The position numbers were made by a program, and so were the translations under genes. Below are positions 8,833 to 16,621 of a stretch of DNA of 20,178 nt, in pieces. The notes below the pieces were generated by a model, which made no database searches, was not told where the DNA came from, and saw nothing but the letters and a program-made list of their open reading frames with translations. The stretch is from Candidatus Muiribacterium halophilum (GTDB taxonomy: Bacteria; Muiribacteriota; Muiribacteriia; Muiribacteriales; Muiribacteriaceae), in contig JALOAD010000059.1 in NCBI GenBank assembly GCA_023228995.1, positions 1-20,178 of the forward strand, in the 5' to 3' direction. Positions within the stretch are counted from its first letter, which is position 1. Every line of letters starts with the position of its first letter.

Positions 8833-9640
8833 TGATAATGAAGAATACTATATCAGGGATTATCTTGGAAACATTAAGGCAATCTTTGATAAAGATGGGA
8901 ATATGACAGATTATAGAAGATACAGAGCTTATGGAGAAGAAGAGAAAGCACCTTCAAATGGCTTCGGATTTACAAGTAGAGAATATGACGAGATAACAGG
9001 GTTGTATTATTATAGAAGCAGATATTACGATCCAACTATAGGAAGATTTATACAGAAAGACAATTACAATGAAGCAGGATTACTTTCAGATAACCCAGAA
9101 GTAATATACAATCCAAGTCAATTAAACAATTATGCTTATGTAGCAAACAATCCAGTAAATTACATAGACCCATGGGGAGAAGCTACACTTCATGTTTGGA
9201 GTAATAATGTAAATCACTTTAAACATGCTTCTTTAGAATTAGAAGATGGAACTTATATTAGTTTTTGGCCTGGAAATTCTAATAAAACAATTTTTAATAA
9301 AATTGAATCGTATACTGATTATAATATTAATTTTCCGAAAATATGGGGAATTGGAGCTTGGTCTGACAAAAATTTTGATTTGCAAAGTTATGATGTACAT
9401 AAGGAGATAAATTTTTATTTTTTGAATGAAAAAAAAGTTAAAAATTGGTTTGATATTCAAAAAGAAAATAAAAGATACTATAAATATCCATTTATTCAAT
9501 GCGCTTCTACAGTGCATAGTGCTATAATGACAGGCAGTGAAAAATTGCCTATGTTTTATTGGGAACATATTTTTGTGGATCCTAATGATGTGTTGGATGA
9601 AGTTAACTATTTAAAAAAATGGCATGGAGATTGTGATTAA
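8813..9640 (+). CDS. Rhs module 3 with predicted permuted papain-like (NlpC/P60/LRAT-type) toxin tip
   Basis: Rhs core homology (EEYYIRDYLGN) starts only a few codons after an ATG at 8813, so the module is fused directly onto the end of the A2 immunity gene. A TTG at 8783 would extend the frame to 285 residues. The core ends at DPWG (119-122 from the ATG), and a tip of ~153 residues follows. It has HASLELEDGTYISFWPG with H138, and later YPFIQCASTVHS with C230. This His-before-Cys order, with the Cys at the start of a predicted helix, matches circularly permuted papain-like folds (LRAT or YiiX-like NlpC/P60), whose members are proteases, amidases or acyltransferases. The target is unknown. The fold call is from motif reading only. 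The immunity gene begins at the stop codon (TAATG). Confidence 0.75.
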   Translation: MRQKINDDNEEYYIRDYLGNIKAIFDKDGNMTDYRRYRAYGEEEKAPSNGFGFTSREYDEITGLYYYRSRYYDPTIGRFIQKDNYNEAGLLSDNPEVIYNPSQLNNYAYVANNPVNYIDPWGEATLHVWSNNVNHFKHASLELEDGTYISFWPGNSNKTIFNKIESYTDYNINFPKIWGIGAWSDKNFDLQSYDVHKEINFYFLNEKKVKNWFDIQKENKRYYKYPFIQCASTVHSAIMTGSEKLPMFYWEHIFVDPNDVLDEVNYLKKWHGDCD

Positions 9641-10089
9641 TGAAAATCATAAAAAAATTAATTAGTCTGTTTTTAATGATAATAATAATTATATATTTTA
9701 TAAATTTCGTCAAAAAATTGCATTTTTTTTATTTAGACGAAAAAGATAGAGCAAATTATATAAATAGATTTGATAGAGAAAACAGTATTAATGGTAGAGA
9801 AATTTTTAAATTAAAAAAAAAGTATATTGAATTATTGAAAAATACTGTTAAAAATATTAATACTAAAAATACTATGGATGAATTTATAGAAATTAATGGT
9901 AGTCCAAATTTATCTGAAAGCTATGAATCATATTGGAATTCTGAAAAAAAAATATATGAGTTAATTTATTTGATATACAGAAACAAAGAAATAATGGAAG
10001 AGAAAAAATTTATTGTTGTTTTTGATAAAGATAAACATTTTTTAAAATACTATGAAGAAGAGAAACCTATTAAAGAAACAGAACAATAA
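9640..10089 (+). CDS. Predicted immunity protein for the papain-like tip, N-terminally membrane-anchored
   Basis: This 149-residue protein starts at an ATG that shares one base with the toxin stop (TAATG), with GGAG about 11 bases upstream. It has one N-terminal hydrophobic segment (about residues 8-24, isoleucine-rich after KKLIS) and then a charged, mostly soluble domain. It is probably an anchored protein with its domain outside the cytoplasmic face, though lysines on both sides make orientation unclear. It has no lipobox cysteine. It is unlike the six-TM proteins paired with the A tips, which fits a toxin with a different activity. No family is recognised; immunity is inferred from its position. 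Confidence 0.7.
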   Translation: MKIIKKLISLFLMIIIIIYFINFVKKLHFFYLDEKDRANYINRFDRENSINGREIFKLKKKYIELLKNTVKNINTKNTMDEFIEINGSPNLSESYESYWNSEKKIYELIYLIYRNKEIMEEKKFIVVFDKDKHFLKYYEEEKPIKETEQ

Positions 10090-10155
10090 ATTTTCCATGT
10101 ATATCACGGATAAAACTTAGAAAATTATTGTTTATGAATGAGATATATTCATAAA

Positions 10156-10220
10156 TATTCAAAAAAGAAAGAGTCATTTACATAAATAAATTTGTGACAT
10201 AATCTTTCTTTTTTTGAATA
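10156..10220. terminator. Long near-perfect hairpin between modules 3 and 4
   Basis: The left arm, tattcaaaaaagaaaga (10156-10172), pairs with a right arm at 10203-10220 containing tctttc, a T7 run and gaata. There is one extra T, and an inner gtca/tgac pair extends the stem. A- and T-tracts on the two arms mean it could terminate transcription in either direction. It lies 66 bases after the immunity stop. The rest of 10090-10269 holds no gene I can support. Confidence 0.4.
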
Positions 10221-10268
10221 ACCTTAAGATAAAACATTTAAGCTCAATAATTTTCTTAGAAGAACATA

Positions 10269-10583
10269 AAAAAACCTTACATCAATAAAAGATCCTTCAG
10301 GGAAAAAACTAATAATGGAATATAACAGAAAAGGTCTTATGACAAATCTTACAGATGCTGAATCAAATAATACAACTTTTGAATACAATCTATATAATTT
10401 ACCTGTGAATATAAAAAATGCTATGAATATATCATCAGAGTATAAATATAACAAAGATAATTCACTTGAGAATATAATCAATAACTCAATTCAGAAAATA
10501 GATTTGAAAAGAGATATATATGGAAACATTGTGTCTTTAAGAGATGAAGACGGAAATATAAAAGAATACACTTATGATAACAA
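10269..10583 (+). repeat. Rhs core repeat, copy 2 (first copy at 3944-4258)
   Basis: This is the second copy of the 315-base stretch. Its left edge is the exact point where module 4 departs from unrelated intergenic DNA, one base after the in-frame TAA begins at 10267. It marks the breakpoint of the event that formed the module. Confidence 0.8.
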
Positions 10584-12444
10584 CAACAATATTACTTCCA
10601 GAAAACTTAAAAACTCAGAAAAGATATTGAAAGAAGAAAATTATGGATATGATCATAACAATCAGCTTGAATATTTCAGGTCAGGAGATACTGAATATAA
10701 TCTTTCAAGAGATATTTATGGGAATATAACAGAGATAACAGGAAAAGAGAATATAAAGCTTGAGTATACAAAAGACAATAAGATAGCAAAGATAAAGAAA
10801 GCAGATGATGTGATTGAATATATGTATGACAAAGCCGGAAGAATGAAAGAAATAAGAAATGGTGATTCAAGTCAGAGATTTGATTACAATAGTGATATGA
10901 ATCTTGAATCAGTGGAAAGAGATGGCAGAAAGATAGAGTTTGGTTATACTGACTCAGGCAGAAAAGAAAGTATTATCTATCCAAACGGTATAAAGAAAGA
11001 AATAACATATACCGCAAATGGACTTGTAAGCAGCGAAAAAGTGAGTAATAAAGATAAAGAGATATTCAAAGCTGAATATGTATATAACAGAAATAACAGC
11101 CTTATAGAAAAGAAGGAATATGTTGAAAGTAAAGAAGAGAAGACTCTGTATGAATATGACAATATCGGAAGACTTATAAAAGTAAAATATCCAGATAATG
11201 AGACAGAAGAATTCATGTATGACAGCAATGGAAACAGAATAATGTACAATTCAGTATCAAAAGGAAAAGTTAAGTATTCTTACAATAATCTGGGAAGACT
11301 TTCAAAGATAGAGACAATGGAAGAGGAAAGAGATCTGAGCACAGAATACATATATGACAGTGAAGGGAATTTAATAGAAAAAAGAGGAGCAGAAAGTCTG
11401 AGTCTGAGATATGACAATCCTGGAAGACTTATAAGAGCGGAAAAGGATGGAAACACAGTCGAATATGCTTATGATGTATTTGGAAACAGGACAGAAAGGA
11501 AGGTATCAGGAAAAAATCCTGTAACCGAAAGATTCAGTTATGCAGGATCGAATATATTTGAGATAAAAACTGGAGATGGAGAAATCAAAGAAAAATATAT
11601 ATCAGGGCAGAATATAGATGAGATATATGGTAAAATAGAAAGTAATGGAAATGAAGAATACTATATCAGGGATTATCTTGGGAATATAAAGGCAATCTTT
11701 GATAAAGATGGGATTATGAAAGATTACAGAAGATACAGAGCTTATGGAGTGGAAGAAAAAGAACCAAAGAATGGTTTCGGATTTACAAGTAGAGAATATG
11801 ACGAGATAACAGGGTTGTATTATTACCGCTCAAGATATTATGATCCAACTATAGGAAGATTTTTACAGAAGGATAAGTATAACGAAGCAGGACTTCTTTC
11901 AAACGATCCATCTGTTGTATATAACCCAAGTCAATTAAACAATTATGCTTATGTAGCAAACAACCCAGTGAATTATGTAGATCCGAATGGTGAGGCTGTA
12001 ATGTTTCTTTTTATTGATTTATCATGGAATTTTATTATTGGGGGACAAATACAGATATCTTTTGCCATTGATCATAATTTTAATACGGATATTTTAATTT
12101 CATCTGCACCTGTTGCTGGTGCAGGGACTCCGAATATAGGCGCTAGTATAGGAGCAGGAACTTATAACAACGAGACTACAATAAGTGATTTAATGGGAGG
12201 AGGAACTGAAGCTAACTTTGGAGCGGGATTAGTAAATTCTGGAATTTCTTTTACTGATAATAATCAGATAGGATATTATGGATCCTTTGGTGTTTCAATT
12301 ATTCCAATATCCGAGCATGTTCATCATACAAATACTATAAGTTTAACCGATTTTATTTCCGATTTTGTTAACTATATTCCAGATTATATATATAATGATT
12401 TTATAAGACCACATTTTTATAATAATGAAGGATGTGGTAAATGA
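10315..12444 (+). CDS. Rhs module 4: long orphan core with glycine-rich tip D
   Basis: Rhs homology begins at 10270, directly after an in-frame TAA at 10267. The first in-frame ATG is 10315, giving 709 residues, and it is internal to a YD repeat and so not a native start. YD repeats cover ~1-450 and the core-associated region ends at DPNG (556-559). The core is almost the same as module 1. The tip (560-709) is unlike the others: a hydrophobic start (VMFLFIDLSWNFIIGG), then a glycine-rich stretch of alternating hydrophobic residues that looks beta-rich (GASIGAGTYNN, GGGTEANFGAGL), then an aromatic tail ending CGK. I do not recognise the fold; a membrane-inserting beta structure is one guess. 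It overlaps the next gene by 4 bases (ATGA). Confidence 0.82.
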   Translation: MEYNRKGLMTNLTDAESNNTTFEYNLYNLPVNIKNAMNISSEYKYNKDNSLENIINNSIQKIDLKRDIYGNIVSLRDEDGNIKEYTYDNNNNITSRKLKNSEKILKEENYGYDHNNQLEYFRSGDTEYNLSRDIYGNITEITGKENIKLEYTKDNKIAKIKKADDVIEYMYDKAGRMKEIRNGDSSQRFDYNSDMNLESVERDGRKIEFGYTDSGRKESIIYPNGIKKEITYTANGLVSSEKVSNKDKEIFKAEYVYNRNNSLIEKKEYVESKEEKTLYEYDNIGRLIKVKYPDNETEEFMYDSNGNRIMYNSVSKGKVKYSYNNLGRLSKIETMEEERDLSTEYIYDSEGNLIEKRGAESLSLRYDNPGRLIRAEKDGNTVEYAYDVFGNRTERKVSGKNPVTERFSYAGSNIFEIKTGDGEIKEKYISGQNIDEIYGKIESNGNEEYYIRDYLGNIKAIFDKDGIMKDYRRYRAYGVEEKEPKNGFGFTSREYDEITGLYYYRSRYYDPTIGRFLQKDKYNEAGLLSNDPSVVYNPSQLNNYAYVANNPVNYVDPNGEAVMFLFIDLSWNFIIGGQIQISFAIDHNFNTDILISSAPVAGAGTPNIGASIGAGTYNNETTISDLMGGGTEANFGAGLVNSGISFTDNNQIGYYGSFGVSIIPISEHVHHTNTISLTDFISDFVNYIPDYIYNDFIRPHFYNNEGCGK

Positions 12445-13424
12445 ATATAAAAAATAAAATATTTATAGATTTTTTTTTAAATTTTTTTATATCTTTTTGT
12501 ATATATTTTTTTATAAAAGATATTAAATTAACAATTCTATTTTTTATTATATCTTTTTTTTATAATTTTTTTATGGATTATAGAATTCTGAGTTTCAGTG
12601 AAATAATTTCATATTTATTTTTAGAAAAATTTTTAATTTTAAGTTTTTTATATTTATTGATTATTTTTTTTAATTTAAATATATCTTATCTTTTTCTTTT
12701 ATTTTATATCTTTTATTTTATTATCTCTGTATTTTTTAAAAATTATTTTCCTTCTTTGATAAAAGTAAAAATTAAAGATGAAAATTTGAAATACTTTAAT
12801 GATTTAGAAAATGGAATATTTATATTAAAAGATGAAAAAGATTTAAAAGAAATTTTTAATTTTCAATGGGATAAGAATACTGAAAGTATTTTAAGACAGT
12901 TTAGTGGTAAAGAGAAAAAAATAAGAATATATACTCCATTTGAAATGATTAAGAAAAGTAATTTAAATCTTATAAAATGCAATAAAAAAATCTTTATATC
13001 TTTTGAATTTTCATTAGATTTTTTTTCTTCAATATTATTGAATAATTTCATAATTGATCATCCAAATAAATATCCAATAAATTATGAAATTGATTTAAAC
13101 AAAAAAGAAATATATAAAAAATATCCAATTTTGCCTAGACCTATAAATTTTTATTTTTTTATACCTTATCTTTTGATAATAGTATCTTTTGTAATACTAA
13201 ATAATTATATTTTTATGAAAGGAATTTATTTATTATTTATCTTTTATATAGGTTACTATTACATTTTTAAGTTTTTTTATAGAAATTACAGAATAAGTTT
13301 GGTAAATGATAAAAATATGATTAAAAAAATTATCTATGTTATAGAAAATAATAAGTTAATAAAAAAAGATAATATTAAATATATTATAAATCAGTCATTT
13401 ATGAGTTATATTAAAATTAAATAA
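12441..13424 (+). CDS. Predicted membrane immunity protein for tip D
   Basis: This 327-residue protein starts at an ATG overlapping the Rhs stop (ATGA), with GAAGG about 9 bases upstream in the toxin codons. About four hydrophobic segments fill the first 110 residues (KIFIDFFLNFFISF; LTILFFIISFFYNF; FLILSFLYLLIIFF; YLFLLFYIFYFIIS). A hydrophilic domain of ~100 residues follows, with CNKK and KEIYKKYP stretches. Two more hydrophobic segments (FYFFIPYLLIIVSFVI; GIYLLFIFYIGYYYIF) and a basic tail complete it. It is not related to the A-type immunity proteins. The long phenylalanine and isoleucine runs reflect the extreme AT content. The immunity role is inferred from coupling and position; no family is recognised. 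Confidence 0.7.
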   Translation: MNIKNKIFIDFFLNFFISFCIYFFIKDIKLTILFFIISFFYNFFMDYRILSFSEIISYLFLEKFLILSFLYLLIIFFNLNISYLFLLFYIFYFIISVFFKNYFPSLIKVKIKDENLKYFNDLENGIFILKDEKDLKEIFNFQWDKNTESILRQFSGKEKKIRIYTPFEMIKKSNLNLIKCNKKIFISFEFSLDFFSSILLNNFIIDHPNKYPINYEIDLNKKEIYKKYPILPRPINFYFFIPYLLIIVSFVILNNYIFMKGIYLLFIFYIGYYYIFKFFYRNYRISLVNDKNMIKKIIYVIENNKLIKKDNIKYIINQSFMSYIKIK

Positions 13425-13431
13425 TTCTTGT

Positions 13432-13677
13432 ACAGAATACATATATGACAGTGAAGGGAATTTAATAGAAAAAAGAGGAGCAGAAAGTCTGAGTCTGAGA
13501 TATGACGATCCTGGAAGACTTATAAGAGCGGAAAAGGATGGAAACACAGTCGAATATGCTTATGATGTATTTGGAAACAGGACAGAAAGGAAGGTGAGTG
13601 GAGAAAAATCGGAATATCAGAGATTCAGTTTTGCAGGATCGAATATATTTGAGATAAAGAATGGAGAAAGAGTTTAA
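13432..13677 (+). pseudogene. Rhs module 5, upstream core piece ended by a nonsense codon
   Basis: Eight bases after the tip-D immunity stop, Rhs core sequence resumes in the middle of a YD repeat (TEYIYDSEGN) with no start codon of its own. It reads in the same frame as the 13801 tip. At 13675-13677 it has TAA where the equivalent codon in modules 1 and 2 is GAA, so a single G-to-T change breaks the module. Sequence after the stop continues as intact core (KYISGQNIDEIYGK). Translation across it would fail. Confidence 0.75.
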
Positions 13678-13800
13678 AAATATATATCAGGGCAGAATAT
13701 AGATGAGATATATGGTAAAATAGAAAGTAATGGAAATGAAGAATACTATATCAGAGATTATCTTGGAAATATAAAGGCAATCTTTGATAAAGATGGGAAT

Positions 13801-14601
13801 ATGACAGATTACAGAAGATACAGAGCTTATGGAGAGGAAGAGAAAGAATCTATATCCGGTTTTGGATTCACAAGTAGAGAATATGACGAGATAACAGGAT
13901 TGTATTATTATAGAAGCAGATATTATGATCCAACTATAGGAAGATTTTTACAGAAGGATAAGTATAACGAAGCAGGACTTCTTTCAAACGATCCATCTGT
14001 TGTATATAACCCATCACAATTAAACAATTATGCTTATGTAGCAAACAATCCAGTGAATTATGTAGATCCGAATGGAGAAGCTATATTCATCACTACTGCT
14101 ACTGCAATAACAATATTGAAGGTTGTAGGAGCTGGGGCTGCATTAGGATCGGCTATAGAAGTGGTATCAACCTATTTAAAAAATATGTATGCAGATGAAG
14201 AAGATAAAAAATCTTATTTGAAAGCAGCTGCTCAAGGAGCGTTTAAAGGTGGGGTAACAACAACAGTATTAATTGCAACTGCATCATTACCAGGTTCTCC
14301 GATTATAGCTGGTATTACAAACGGATTTATATCAGGAAATATTGATTATTCAGAAATGAAAGATAAACCAAAAAACTTTAATAACTATATTGTATATGAG
14401 ATGGTAAAAGGTGGAGTTTTGGGATTTATGGGAGGGAAAATTGCTGAAACAATAACTTTGAAACTAAATTTTAATTTGCCATTTACAGGATTTGATTTTG
14501 ATTCCTTGCAACCTGTCATTAGTAGTGGAACAATAGAATCTTTAAATTTAGGACTTAAATGGTTTGAAATAACTGCACATGGAGAAGAGTTATGTTATTA
14601 A
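13801..14601 (+). CDS. Rhs module 5: core end with toxin tip A3
   Basis: This is the 266-residue open part of module 5 after the nonsense codon, read from an ATG that is internal to the Rhs core (MTDYRRYRAYG) and probably not a designed start. The core ends at DPNG (89-92). The first ~112 tip residues match tips A1 and A2 except for a few substitutions (for example NMYADEEDKK in place of NIYADEKDKK). The tail is the longest of the three (~58 residues after GGVLG) and ends GEELCY. The tip itself is undamaged, so it could still be moved by recombination downstream of the stop. It overlaps its immunity gene by 10 bases. Confidence 0.8.
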   Translation: MTDYRRYRAYGEEEKESISGFGFTSREYDEITGLYYYRSRYYDPTIGRFLQKDKYNEAGLLSNDPSVVYNPSQLNNYAYVANNPVNYVDPNGEAIFITTATAITILKVVGAGAALGSAIEVVSTYLKNMYADEEDKKSYLKAAAQGAFKGGVTTTVLIATASLPGSPIIAGITNGFISGNIDYSEMKDKPKNFNNYIVYEMVKGGVLGFMGGKIAETITLKLNFNLPFTGFDFDSLQPVISSGTIESLNLGLKWFEITAHGEELCY

Positions 14602-15335
14602 AGGAAAATATTATATTTAAAAAATCTATTAAATATAATATTTTAAAATATCTTATTAGAATAATAGTTTTATCAAATTTTCTTTTTATATACTTTGTTT
14701 TAAATATTGAAAGAAATTCTAATAGGTTTATATATAGCTTTTTATTTTACACATTTACTTTATTTTTTTTTATCTCATTACAAACATTTCTTTTTTTTGT
14801 TGAATATAAGTTTTTAGGAAAAGATTTAAATTTGATAAAATTAAATTATTCTTTAGAAAGAAAGAATAATTTTTCTGTGCTATTTTTTGGGGTACCATAT
14901 TTATTTTTTTTAATTACTAAATTTAAGTCTTTTATAATATTTGAAAAAAGTTTGATTTTTTCAATTGTGTCGGTGATATTCTTTTTAATTATTATTTGGA
15001 AGTTGTTTAAAATAATTAAAGATTTATCTTTGTGTTATGAAGAGTCAGAAGATATTGCTGAGAGCAAAATACAATATAATGAGACTAATAAAAAAACAAT
15101 ATATATAAATAATATAGAAAGAAGTAAAAAAATAATGATAATTAACATTATAAGTATATTAATTTATATAACATCATATATATTTTTAAGTATTATTTTG
15201 TTTGACTTAACTAAAATTGCTCCAGGAAGTTATCAAATAATATTCTCCTTTATAATATTTTGTGCTATTCATATTTTTACTTTCATTTATGGATTATTCC
15301 ATATATTTAAATACAGAAAAGAAAAAATTAAATAA
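14592..15335 (+). CDS. Predicted membrane immunity protein for tip A3
   Basis: This 247-residue protein has about six hydrophobic segments. It is the paralog most like the product at 6116: both begin MLL-x-ENII-x-x-K-x-IKYN, both keep a polar central loop, and both have an RxKKI motif before segment 5. ATG 14592 sits 10 bases inside the Rhs tip, with GGAG (14581-14584) in the toxin codons as ribosome site. The gene is intact although module 5 upstream is broken, which suggests the immunity function may still be kept. Its expression would need read-through or a promoter inside the core. Confidence 0.75.
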   Translation: MLLKENIIFKKSIKYNILKYLIRIIVLSNFLFIYFVLNIERNSNRFIYSFLFYTFTLFFFISLQTFLFFVEYKFLGKDLNLIKLNYSLERKNNFSVLFFGVPYLFFLITKFKSFIIFEKSLIFSIVSVIFFLIIIWKLFKIIKDLSLCYEESEDIAESKIQYNETNKKTIYINNIERSKKIMIINIISILIYITSYIFLSIILFDLTKIAPGSYQIIFSFIIFCAIHIFTFIYGLFHIFKYRKEKIK

Positions 15336-15383
15336 ATAATTATCAAAGAAAAAGCCTGAAAACTCAAAAACGCTGACAGAAAA

Positions 15384-15634
15384 GTGAAAGAAGAAAATTA
15401 TGGATATAATCATAACAATCAGCTTGAGTATTTCAGGTCAGGAGATACTGAATATAATCTTTCAAGAGATATTTATGGGAATATAACAGAGATAACAGGA
15501 AAAGAGAATATCAAGCTTGAGTATACAAAAGACAATAGGATAGCAAAGATAAAGAAAGTGGCTGATGTGATTGAATATATGTATGACAAAGCTGGAAGAA
15601 TGAAAGAGATAAGAAATGGTGATTCAAGTCAGAG
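15384..15634 (+). pseudogene. Rhs module 6: core fragment cut by an IS3 element
   Basis: Rhs core sequence starts near a GTG at 15384 (KEENYGYNHNNQ, equal to module 1 at about 4309). It continues to the motif NGDSSQR, where the other copies go on with FDY. From 15635 the sequence is an IS3 orfA. The core does not resume after the IS element, so the rest of this module, with any tip and immunity gene, has been lost. The 48 bases before it hold nothing recognisable. Confidence 0.8.
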
Positions 15635-15745
15635 GATAATGAAGAAATAAGGAAACTAAAGAAAGAACTGGCAAGAACTCGAGAAGAGCGTGATATATTA
15701 AAAAAAGCTATAACCATCTTCGGGTCTCTAGACAGGAAAAGCTGA
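15635..15745 (+). pseudogene. IS3 transposase OrfA, C-terminal remnant
   Basis: Thirty-six codons encode a leucine-zipper-like end (EEIRKLKKELARTREERDIL, then KKAITIFGS) typical of IS3/IS150 OrfA. A run of seven A followed by G at 15700-15707 is the usual place for programmed -1 frameshifting in this family. The -1 frame is open from there into orfB, so the native product would have been an OrfAB fusion. Confidence 0.75.
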
Positions 15746-15750
15746 ATATA

Positions 15751-16593
15751 TTGAATGATTTGAAGATGGAACACAGTATATCTCTTATATGTGATGTTAT
15801 TATAATAAAAAGACTTGGATATTACAGAGAGAGTATAAAAAAAGAGCGTCCCAGATATAAAACAAATATAAAACTTTTAAAGATGATCAGACAAATATAT
15901 GAAGCAAGTGGAAGAAGATATGGAAGTCCGAATATTCATAGAGAAATAATAAAAAAAGGATATAAAGTGACAAGAAAAAGAATAGAAAGTCTGATGAGAA
16001 AGAATAATATAAGAGCTGAATTAGGTAAGAAAAGAAAGTATAAGAGAAATACAGCTGAGTGTTTGAAAAATGCAGAGAATTGTGTGAAACAGAATTTTGA
16101 TATCAAAAAAAAGGATAAAGTAATAGTATCAGATATAACAGAAATAAAATCAGCAGAAGGAAAATCATATCTCTGCATAATGATGGATCTTTATTCAAGA
16201 AGAATAAAAAGCTGGAAATTATCCAGAAGAGCAACGGGAGAACTAGTAAAAGAATGTCTGATAAAAGCAGTAAAAGGAGTATCAGAAAAAGAAAAACTGA
16301 TATTTCATACAGATAAGGGAACTCAATATACAAGTGAAGAAGTAATGAAAACTGTGGAATTATTTGGAATCAGAAAAAGTTTTTCAGGAAAAGGCAATTG
16401 CTATGACAATGCACCTGCAGAATCATTTTTTGCAACACTGAAAAAGGAAGAGATATACAGAAACAGTTATAAGACACATAAAGAATTAGAGTTAAGTCTG
16501 TTCAAATACATAGATATATTTTATAATAAGATTAGACCTCATAGTAATAATGCAGGATTATCCCCTGAGGAATATGAAATTTTAAATACATAA
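15751..16593 (+). CDS. IS3-family transposase OrfB (DDE integrase domain)
   Basis: This 280-residue integrase subunit has an N-terminal helix-turn-helix-like region (GRRYGSPNIHREIIKKGYKV, about 55-74) followed by an rve/DDE catalytic core. The catalytic residues are all visible: D128 (VSDITEIK), D188 (FHTDKGTQYTS) and E224 (CYDNAPAESFFATLK). The 35 residues between the last two are the classic IS3 D-35-E spacing. The end, YNKIRPHSNNAGLSPEEYE, is also typical. The listed start is a TTG. An ATG lies at 15766, and the frame is open upstream to the A7G frameshift site, so the real translation probably came from OrfA. The gene is intact, but the element lacks its left end. Confidence 0.92.
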   Translation: MNDLKMEHSISLICDVIIIKRLGYYRESIKKERPRYKTNIKLLKMIRQIYEASGRRYGSPNIHREIIKKGYKVTRKRIESLMRKNNIRAELGKKRKYKRNTAECLKNAENCVKQNFDIKKKDKVIVSDITEIKSAEGKSYLCIMMDLYSRRIKSWKLSRRATGELVKECLIKAVKGVSEKEKLIFHTDKGTQYTSEEVMKTVELFGIRKSFSGKGNCYDNAPAESFFATLKKEEIYRNSYKTHKELELSLFKYIDIFYNKIRPHSNNAGLSPEEYEILNT

Positions 16594-16621
16594 TTTTGTA
16601 TCCTAAAATGGGGGAACTCCA

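Larger units (their letters stand above)
15635..16621 (+). mobile_element. IS3-family insertion sequence, left end missing
   Basis: The element holds the last 36 codons of orfA, a complete orfB in the -1 frame and a probable right end. The sequence gtatcctaaaatgggggaac (16599-16618), followed by tcca, resembles the terminal repeat of IS3 elements and ends in CA. No matching left repeat (a ggagttccccc-type start) precedes 15635, and the first ~60 codons of orfA with their helix-turn-helix are absent. It is therefore truncated and cannot move by itself. The junction with Rhs sequence is probably a deletion scar. Confidence 0.7.

Noticed and set aside
13801-13803. ATG 13801 as a true start of a stand-alone toxin gene
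   Set aside because: It lies in the middle of conserved core sequence, has no ribosome site, and the frame upstream is interrupted only by one nonsense codon.
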